From Actinomycetota bacterium (lineage in GTDB: Bacteria > Actinomycetota > Thermoleophilia > UBA2241), in assembly GCA_012719015.1 (NCBI GenBank), contig JAAYBE010000224.1, positions 1 through 7,202 of the forward strand: a stretch of 7,202 nt of DNA, read 5' to 3'. The notes under the pieces were generated by a model. That model saw nothing but the letters and a program-made list of their open reading frames with translations. It searched no databases and was not told the origin of the DNA. Of this stretch, positions 1 to 5,524 are shown piece by piece. Position numbers and translations under genes: made by a program. Position 1 is the stretch's first letter. Each line of letters starts with the position of its first letter.

Positions 1-89
1 AGCATTGGACAACCTCCACGACGAATACCCGGGACGGACGTGCAGAGTATATAGGTCGGCGGACCCGCGGCACACCGCCGCCCGGCTCG

Positions 90-115
90 GCTGCGCCGGT
101 CGGTCCGGACGCAGC
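90..115. terminator. GC-rich hairpin downstream of the minus-strand operon
   Basis: Bases 90-95 (GCTGCG) pair with 110-115 (CGCAGC). After a single bulged A at 109, bases 96-99 (CCGG) pair with 105-108, leaving a five-base loop. It lies about 50 bases past the stop codon of the last gene of the minus-strand operon. No T-run follows on either strand, so intrinsic termination is uncertain. It may instead be a 3'-end stabilising or Rho-associated structure. Confidence 0.35.
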
Positions 116-130
116 GCGACCGGGAGGGCG

Positions 131-157
131 GCGCCCCGCCGCGGGCGGCCGGGGCGC
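131..157 (-). terminator. Hairpin immediately after the MttB-like gene stop
   Basis: A perfect 8-bp stem pairs 131-138 (GCGCCCCG) with 150-157, and an inner 3-bp CCG/CGG stem (139-141 with 146-148) stacks on it. It begins seven bases after the TGA of the minus-strand gene ending at 165. The position fits a terminator for the operon. The missing T-tract is common in high-GC genomes but lowers confidence. Confidence 0.45.
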
Positions 158-164
158 GCCTGTT

Positions 165-1601
165 TCAACGCTCGGGCAGCTCCTCGGCGGCGGCGGCGAG
201 GATCGCGGAGATCTTCTCCTCGGCGCCGGAGGGCAGCGCCTTGGGCCGATGGCCGGCGAGGATGTCCTCCAGAATGCCGACCGCCCGGTCGTACTCGCTC
301 ACCGGCGCACTCACCCACGCCTCGTACGCACCGCGGGTGAAGATGCTCGGCTGCCAGTGCTCCCCGGCGCGGAGCATGGTCTTGGTCACCTTCGCCTTGA
401 GGTAATGGCCGCCGGGGCCTATCTCGTCGATCAGGTCCGTCAGGAGATGCTCCTCGTCCAGGTCGACGCCCTGCATGAGCCTCCGGCACTCCCGCATCAC
501 CTCCGCGTCCAGGATGAGCTTGGGCAGGTAGAGCATCTGCGCCGAGTCCAGCATCCCCATGCCGGTCACGAGGTCGGCCCCGTTGAGGTGCGCCATGGCG
601 GCCATCAGGCCGCCGTCCAGCCCTGACTGCATGCAGAGCTCTTTGGCGTCCGAGGTGAAGCCGGTGGTGAGCACCGGGAGACCGTAGTGCTTGCCCATCT
701 CGGTCAGGCCGAGGTTGATCAGCACCGCCTCAGGCCCGGCCGTGGCGTACGTGGCCGAGCGCATGTCCATGATCGCCGAGTCGCCCACGTAGATGAGCGG
801 GCACCCCGGCTCGATCAGCTGGAAGAGGACGAAGGCGCTGAGCACGTCGCAGTTGGTCTGCACGATGGTACCGGCCAGCGTCACCGGTGCGGTGGCACCG
901 GAGAGCGCCAGGCTGAACACCGTCATGGGCACGCGCTCGCGGGCGAGCAGCATGGCCGCCTCCAGGCTGTCCTGCTCATGCTGGAGAGGCGCCACGGGGC
1001 AGTACACCACGGAGAAGATGGGGCGCTCCCGGTCCCAACGGCCGTCGTCGGAGGCGACGGCCAGCATCTCCATGACGAAGGGCACCTCGTCGGGATGCAG
1101 CACCTCGGCCTGCACGTGCTTGCCGGTGCTGCGCAGCATCGTCTCGACGCCCCGCAGGATCTCGAGCTTGGGCTGCTCGTCCGTGGGGTTGACGATGTAC
1201 CAGGCGACCCCGACCTCGTCGAGGGCGTCGCCGACGCGCACCGCCTCCGCCAGGTCCGCGGCGGTGGAGAGGCGACGCTCGTGCGTCGTGTAGTCCAGGG
1301 TGTAGGCCCCGATACCGTCCAGCGTCGCGTAGGTCCGCGTGTGGTCGAGGAGCACGTCCCGGGCCGGGTCGCGTCCCGCCAGCAGGATGGTCTTGGGGGC
1401 GGCGGCGATGCCCTCCTCCACCAATCGCCGCGGGATGCGCGCGACCTGCGTCTCCTCGTCGACGGCGCAGCCGGCATCGCGGAGCACCCGCAGCGCCTCG
1501 CCGCTGGCGAAGCGCACCCCGGTACGCTCCATCACCTGCAGGCTGCGCTCGTGGATGACCTGTCTGCTCGCCTCATCCAGCAGGCTGACTCGTGGGATCA
1601 T
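165..1601 (-). CDS. MttB-superfamily methyltransferase lacking pyrrolysine (probable quaternary-amine:corrinoid methyltransferase)
   Basis: This encodes 478 residues, the usual length for the trimethylamine methyltransferase (MttB/COG5598) superfamily. It is co-linear with the Pyl-containing MttB in this window: N-terminal helix HERSLQVMERTGVRF (17-31), AGRDP (75-79), CPVAPL (201-206), ATAPVTLAGT (236-245) and LPVLTTGFTSDAK (308-320). Aligned without gaps to the Pyl segment of that MttB, the residue at the Pyl position is Thr316 (codon ACC, 656-654). Characterised non-Pyl members such as MtgB transfer a methyl group from glycine betaine or related quaternary amines to a corrinoid protein, and that class of reaction is inferred here. 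The substrate cannot be read from sequence. The ATG has AAGGAG (1611-1606) four bases upstream. It follows mtbB by 57 bases, so co-transcription is likely. Its protein would be cytosolic, with no signal peptide or membrane segment. Confidence 0.88.
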   Translation of the reverse strand: MIPRVSLLDEASRQVIHERSLQVMERTGVRFASGEALRVLRDAGCAVDEETQVARIPRRLVEEGIAAAPKTILLAGRDPARDVLLDHTRTYATLDGIGAYTLDYTTHERRLSTAADLAEAVRVGDALDEVGVAWYIVNPTDEQPKLEILRGVETMLRSTGKHVQAEVLHPDEVPFVMEMLAVASDDGRWDRERPIFSVVYCPVAPLQHEQDSLEAAMLLARERVPMTVFSLALSGATAPVTLAGTIVQTNCDVLSAFVLFQLIEPGCPLIYVGDSAIMDMRSATYATAGPEAVLINLGLTEMGKHYGLPVLTTGFTSDAKELCMQSGLDGGLMAAMAHLNGADLVTGMGMLDSAQMLYLPKLILDAEVMRECRRLMQGVDLDEEHLLTDLIDEIGPGGHYLKAKVTKTMLRAGEHWQPSIFTRGAYEAWVSAPVSEYDRAVGILEDILAGHRPKALPSGAEEKISAILAAAAEELPER

Positions 1602-1658
1602 GACACTCCTTCGTTCTCGTTCGTCAGTGCGAGGGCCGTGGCATCGCCGCCGGGCGGC

Positions 1659-3047
1659 TCAGCGCAGGCCCGCCTGCCGGGCGAACTGCTCCGCCGAGTT
1701 GATCGGCACGTCCAGCACCTCCGAGATGCGGAACTTGGCCGCCATGGCCGCCGCCTCCCCCGGGAAGGTGGTGTCCTGGTCGTCGAACCGACCGAGGCCG
1801 AACTCGGCCCGGACCTCCCACATCACCGTCGGGTCGGCGAGGTCGCGCTCGCTCACCCCCAGGCGCCCGGCCACGTGCTTCTTGGCAGCGTCGAGACGCA
1901 TCCCCCGGGCCATCTGCATGCGGGCCACCAGATCTCCGGCGGTCCGCATCCCGCCCATGCCCGAGGCGAGAGCGTGCGTGCAACCCATGCCGAGCGGGTC
2001 GCCGAGGCCGACCTACAAACCGTCGATCCGCAGGAGGTCGACCAGCGCCCGCGACGCGCGGCACACGGCGTCCACCGGCGCGCGCAGGGTCATGGGTACG
2101 CCGCAGACCCCCATCCCGACGTTGGGGTGCACCGCGATCTCGGCCTCCTCGCATGCACGGCGCAGCAGGGCCACCGTGCGCGCCGCGTTCCAGGCGCAGG
2201 TCTTGCCCGTGTTGATGTTGACCGCAGGGCCCCAGATGTGGGCGCCCGCTTGCGCGGCCGCCTTCACCTGGTCGTGCGGCCACATGCCGGCCAGGCGCGT
2301 GCCCCTGTACTCGAGCTGGCCGTGCATGCCCAGCGTGCACTCGCTCGCCATCCCGATCTCGATGCCCAGGTCGGGGAACTCGGCCCGCAGCGTCTCGGCG
2401 GCCGTGAGCGCCGCCAGGAGGTCCGCGTCGCCGGCGGCGCCGGAGGTGTCGAAGTCGAACCCGTCGGCGCCGGCGGCGGCCATTCCCTGGCAGACGAGCA
2501 CGATGTCGCGCACGAGGTGCTCGACGGCCTCCTCCTGGGCGGCGCGCGCCTCGTCGATGCGGCCCAGCGGCATGAGCTCCGACCAGTTGGGGCAGGGGCC
2601 GTTCGGTCGCGTGTAGCGCCCGAGGTCCGGCATGGCCCCGTACTGCACCGGCGCCGTGAGCACGGCCTGGGCGGCCTTCATCGCCCCCTGCTCGTGGGGC
2701 AGCACGGTGCGGACCGCCTTGTAGCAGTAGTCCATGTGCCACAGCTCGACGAGGTCGGCGCCGAGCATCTGCTCGTACGACTGCAGGTCGTTGACGCGCG
2801 TGCCGATGCACTGGCTGCCGCAGCCGTCGTAGGAGAGCACCACCTCGCGCCCGATGTCGACGGCGGTGAACCGGGACGGCGAGGCGTAGATGTCCGTGAG
2901 GTGGTCGATCTCCGCCTCATCGAGGGGCGCCACCTTGGCCCGCCGGACCGCCGCCTCGTTGCCCGCCTCGACGTCCGCACGGATCTCGCTCCGGGTCAGC
3001 TCCGCGTAGGAGCCGTCGCCCAGGCGCGTCGGGATCCTCTCTTCCAA
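1659..3047 (-). CDS. mtbB: Dimethylamine:corrinoid methyltransferase MtbB, pyrrolysine protein with in-frame TAG
   Basis: MtbB moves a methyl group from dimethylamine to a Co(I) corrinoid protein, leaving monomethylamine. A TAG at 2015-2013 splits the frame. The part upstream carries the MtbB body (LGDGSYAELTRSEI near the N terminus, YTRPNGPCPNWSELMPLGRI at 145-164, HPNVGMGVCGVPMT at 307-320). The part downstream stays in the same frame and carries the family C-terminal core VGLGDPLGMG...HALASGMGGMRTAGDL. Read through, the product is about 462 residues with Pyl at 345. The archaeal protein is about 467 residues, with Pyl near 356. I chose the TTG at 3047-3045 because GAGGGGGAGAGG (3059-3048) sits directly upstream and because the resulting N terminus, with Arg at residue 8 before L-G-D-G, matches the archaeal N terminus as I recall it. 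An in-frame ATG at 3092-3090 adds 15 residues and would lie inside the proposed promoter. It is the first gene of the minus-strand operon and ends in TGA. A plain truncation is unlikely because the downstream part is conserved. Confidence 0.9.
2013..2015 (-). other. Proposed pyrrolysine codon (TAG) of mtbB
   Basis: The plus strand reads CTA, so the codon is TAG on the coding strand. It lies in frame between L-L-R-I-D-G-L and V-G-L-G-D-P-L-G-M, which is where the MtbB family carries Pyl. No frame change and no lost or gained bases are needed to continue to the TGA at 1661-1659. Confidence 0.9.
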
Positions 3048-3059
3048 CCTCTCCCCCTC
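3048..3059 (-). promoter_or_regulatory. Ribosome binding site that decides the mtbB start
   Basis: On the minus strand the run GAGGGGGAGAGG immediately precedes the TTG at 3047. The only in-frame ATG (3092) has no purine-rich element close upstream. This favours the TTG start. Confidence 0.55.
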
Positions 3060-3060
3060 T

Positions 3061-3097
3061 ATTTGATCATTTGATAAACTCCGCGCCAGCATATCAA
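3061..3097. promoter_or_regulatory. Divergent promoter/operator candidate between mtbB and the TetR gene
   Basis: TTGATA at 3071-3076 and TATCAA at 3092-3097 form an inverted repeat with 15 bases between the arms. An overlapping direct repeat, ATTTGATC then ATTTGATA, spans 3061-3076. The block is AT-rich against its surroundings. On the minus strand TTGATA (3097-3092), a 17-base spacer and TCAAAT (3074-3069) give a plausible -35/-10 pair, with transcription starting near 3062 just ahead of the mtbB ribosome binding site. The repeats are reasonable binding sites for the adjacent TetR protein, but which arm it binds is a guess. Confidence 0.45.
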
Positions 3098-3163
3098 GAC
3101 GCCGGGGGCAATCAAGCCGCGCGCCACCGCCCCATCGGTGTATGGTCGCAGCGGCCGCTCGGC

Positions 3164-3841
3164 ATGGAGGTCGCTCTGGATCTGCCGTACAGCTTCCCGG
3201 GAGGCGACCCCCTCTCGGATCTCAGCCCTACCGCGCGCCGCATCCTGGAGGCCGCCCGCCGTGTGCTCGCCCGCGACGGGTTCTCCGGGGTCACGTTCGA
3301 CGCCGTCGCCGCCGAGGCGAACGAGAACAAGGCGCTCATCGCCTACCACTTCGGGAACAAGGCGGGCCTGATCACCGCCCTCGTCGACTCCGTCGCGCAC
3401 GACGCCAACAAGGCGCTGGCCAACGAGATCCTGCGCCTGCCGGGCGGCGCACGGCGCGTGCGACGCCTGATCGACTCGCACCGCATCATCTCCAGCGACG
3501 TGGCCGCATATCGTGTCTTCCTCGATCTCGTCCCGCACATACTGCGCGACGAGGATCTGCGACCACGCCTGGCGACGCTGTACCGCTGGTACCGCGACCT
3601 CGACGCCTGGGCCATGGCCCCCGGAGACCCGGCGGCGCCTCCTGAGCTGGACGACCTGTGCGCGCTGACCGTGGCCGTCACCGACGGACTCGCCCTGCAA
3701 CACGCCGCCGACCCCGGGTTCGACCTTCGCGCCGCCTACCGGCTGTGGGAGCGCCTCGTCCGCACCTTCCTGGAGGCCGGAGCCGCTCACGCCGAGGGCG
3801 AGCCACCGCCCCGGCGCGACGGCGATGACGCCCACCGTTGA
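3164..3841 (+). CDS. TetR-family transcriptional regulator
   Basis: This encodes 225 residues from the ATG at 3164. The N-terminal DNA-binding domain covers about residues 21-70: helix 1 TARRILEAARRVLARDGF, then the helix-turn-helix VTFDAVAAEANENKALIAY with the family signature Y61-H62-F63 and K66. The remainder is a helical ligand-binding and dimerisation domain (DVAAYRVFLDLVPHI near 102-116), loosely like the BetI-type C terminus. It reads away from mtbB across a short shared control region and precedes mttB by 69 bases on the same strand, so it probably represses both arms and responds to a methylated amine or a product. That role is inference from position. The ATG has no clear Shine-Dalgarno. 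A TTG at 3071 would add 31 unconserved-looking residues and lies within the promoter, so I rejected it. The gene ends in TGA. Confidence 0.87.
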   Translation: MEVALDLPYSFPGGDPLSDLSPTARRILEAARRVLARDGFSGVTFDAVAAEANENKALIAYHFGNKAGLITALVDSVAHDANKALANEILRLPGGARRVRRLIDSHRIISSDVAAYRVFLDLVPHILRDEDLRPRLATLYRWYRDLDAWAMAPGDPAAPPELDDLCALTVAVTDGLALQHAADPGFDLRAAYRLWERLVRTFLEAGAAHAEGEPPPRRDGDDAHR

Positions 3842-3910
3842 CGCGCGCCCGGCGACGCCCGCAGAAGCTGTGTCGCTTGCGCTCCCAGCCGTCGGAAGGT
3901 AGCGTTCACT

Positions 3911-5422
3911 TTGACCGGATGTTCAAGTCCTGCAATCGAAACGGAGGCGGTCATCCTGAAGCGCAGCCTGCAGGCCGGCGACCGTCGCGGCGCCCTCAAC
4001 CTCGACGTGTTCACGGCGAGCGAGGTCGCGGACATCCACCATGCGACCCTGGAGGTCCTGGAGCGCACCGGCATCTTCGTCGAGGACGACGAGGCCCTCG
4101 ACATCTTCAGTGACGGCGGATGCCGCGTCGACCGGGAGACGCGCATCGTGCGCATCCCCGGCCACCTGGTGGAGGACGCCGTCGCCGGGGCACCGAGCCA
4201 GATCTTCCTCGCCGGCCGGGACCCCCGGTACGACGTGGTGCTCAGCCCGGGCCGCGTCGGCTTCTGCAACTTCGGCGAGGGCACGATGGTCAACGACGCC
4301 CGCACCGGCGAGCATCGCCCGTCCGTCAAGGCCGACATCGCCGACGCGGCGCGGGTGGCCGACGCCCTCGAGAGCGTCGACGTGTTCGAGATGGCCGTGG
4401 GGGCGGGCGACTGCCCGCCGGAGACCGCCACCATCCACAACTACGAAGCCGCGCTGCTCAACTGCACCAAGCCCGTGTCGACGGGACCACAGGACGGCGC
4501 CGCGGTCCGCGCCACCGTCGCCATGGCGGCGGCGGCGATGGGCGGCGAGGACGAGCTGCGGGCCCGTCCCATCCTGCTGTTCGGCACCTGTCCGGTGAGC
4601 CCGCTCAAGCTGGTGCGCGAGTTCTGCGAGATCGTCATCGCGGCGGCGCGCGCGGGCCTGCCCAACACGGTGCTCAGCATGGCGATGGCGGGCGGCTCGA
4701 GCCCCGTGACGCTCGCCGGTACGCTGGTCACCCACAACGCCGAGGTGCTCGCCGGCATCACCCTGGCGCAACTCACCGAGCCCGGCGCCCCGGTCCTGTA
4801 CGGCTCATCCACGACGGCCATGGACCTGAGGCTCGCGGCCGCCTCGGTCGGCTCACCCGAGTGCGCCCTGATCAGCGCCGGCGTGGCCCAGCTCGCACGC
4901 CAGTACCGTCTGCCGAGCTACATCGCCGGCGCGTAGGGCGACAGCAAGCTGAGTGACGCCCAGACCGGTCACGAGAAGACCCTCACGGCCCTCACCGCAG
5001 CGTTGGCAGGGACCAACCTGATCTACGGCCTGGGGATGATCGAATCGGGCGTCACCTTCGACTTCGGCCAGCTCGTCATGGACGACGAGTTCGCCCGCAT
5101 GGTCAAACAGGTGGTCGGCGGCATCGCCGTGAACGACGCCACCCTGATGGTGGACGAGATCGCCGCCGTCGGCTCGTTCGGCGACTTCCTCTCGCTCGAC
5201 AGCACCTTGCGACACATGCGGGAACAGAGCCAGCCGGCCCTGATCGATCGCCGCGTGCGCGACGATTGGCAGGAGCGTGGGGCGAGCGACCTCGCCACCC
5301 GCTCCCTGGAACGGGCACGCACGATCCTCGAGACGCACCATCCCGAGCCCCTGCCCGAGGAGGTCAGGGCGCGCGTCCGCGCCATCGTCGCCAGGGCCGA
5401 CGAGGCCGCGCGTGTCGGGTGA
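3911..5422 (+). CDS. mttB: Trimethylamine:corrinoid methyltransferase MttB, pyrrolysine protein with in-frame TAG
   Basis: MttB moves a methyl group from trimethylamine to a Co(I) corrinoid protein, leaving dimethylamine. A TAG at 4934-4936 interrupts the frame, which then stays open in the same phase to TGA at 5420-5422. Read through, the protein has 503 residues with Pyl at 342. M. barkeri MttB, as I recall it, has about 495 with Pyl at 334, an equal offset. Segments before the TAG include ASEVADIHHATLEVLERTGI (36-55), AGRDPRYDVV (101-110), FGTCPVSPLKL (224-234) and GGSSPVTLAGTLVTHNAEVL (261-280). After it come GDSKLSDAQTGHEK and the conserved GLGMIESG...LVMDDEF. The TTG start at 3911 has GGAAGG at 3894-3899. 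A better GGAGG (3943-3947) lies inside the frame with only CTG or ATC codons behind it, so the true N terminus could be 14-15 residues shorter. The gene follows the TetR gene and precedes the permease. Confidence 0.92.
3943..3947 (+). promoter_or_regulatory. Internal Shine-Dalgarno-like GGAGG near the mttB 5' end
   Basis: GGAGG lies five bases before ATC (3953) and eight before CTG (3956), both in frame, at the point where similarity between MttB N termini would be expected to begin. No ATG, GTG or TTG follows at a usable distance. Either the TTG at 3911 is used and this is chance, or a non-standard start codon is used. Confidence 0.3.
4934..4936 (+). other. Proposed pyrrolysine codon (TAG) of mttB
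   Basis: The codon sits in frame between S-Y-I-A-G-A and G-D-S-K-L-S-D-A-Q-T-G. The non-Pyl paralogue in this window aligns across it without a gap (T-G-F-T-S-D-A-K against A-G-A-TAG-G-D-S-K), placing Thr316 at the TAG. This is the active-site position at which MttB carries Pyl. Confidence 0.93.
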
Positions 5423-5433
5423 GCCTGGGGGGG

Positions 5434-5459
5434 CGGCCGCGACACACCGGTCGTGGCCG
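5434..5459 (+). promoter_or_regulatory. Hairpin 1 in the mttB-permease gap
   Basis: CGGCCGCGAC (5434-5443) pairs with GTCGTGGCCG (5450-5459), ten base pairs including one G-T wobble, with loop ACACCG. It starts 11 bases after the mttB stop. No T-run follows, so it may be a processing or stability element, or a weak terminator, rather than a strong intrinsic terminator. Confidence 0.4.
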
Positions 5460-5467
5460 TCAATCGG

Positions 5468-5490
5468 GACCGCCGGCCACGGCGGCGGTC
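5468..5490 (+). promoter_or_regulatory. Hairpin 2 in the mttB-permease gap
   Basis: GACCGCC (5468-5474) pairs perfectly with GGCGGTC (5484-5490) around a nine-base loop. It lies about 20 bases ahead of the permease ribosome binding site. With hairpin 1 it forms a tandem pair that could tune relative expression of the two genes. Confidence 0.35.
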
Positions 5491-5524
5491 ACTGCACGGA
5501 CGTTCTGATCGAAGGAGGAGTGTG

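Larger units (their letters stand above)
1..164. other. Non-coding left edge, 3' of the minus-strand operon
   Basis: No open frame here has recognisable protein content. The stretch contains two GC-rich hairpins (listed separately) and one AT-rich patch at 46-53, which reads TATACT on the minus strand at 51-46 and TATATA on the plus strand at 48-53. The patch could be the -10 element of a promoter for a gene beyond the left edge, but I see no convincing -35 at the right distance on either strand. Confidence 0.5.

Noticed and set aside
46..53. TATATA/TATACT as a promoter
   Set aside because: No acceptable -35 lies 16-18 bases away on either strand and no gene start is visible. Mentioned only as a possibility for a gene beyond the left edge.
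1659..3047. mtbB as a pseudogene or as two separate genes split by a nonsense mutation
   Set aside because: The frame is intact on both sides, the downstream part keeps family-conserved residues, it has no ribosome binding site of its own, and the stop is TAG at the known Pyl position. The second unrelated family shows the same pattern.
687..3074. Long open frame on the plus strand opposite mtbB and the MttB-like gene
   Set aside because: Its translation is rich in His, Arg, Gly and Val without any domain, typical of the antisense of a high-GC coding strand; the minus-strand genes explain the region.
4937..5422. An independent small gene after the mttB TAG, for example starting at TTG 5003
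   Set aside because: It is in the same phase as mttB, lacks a ribosome binding site, and its sequence is the C-terminal third of MttB.
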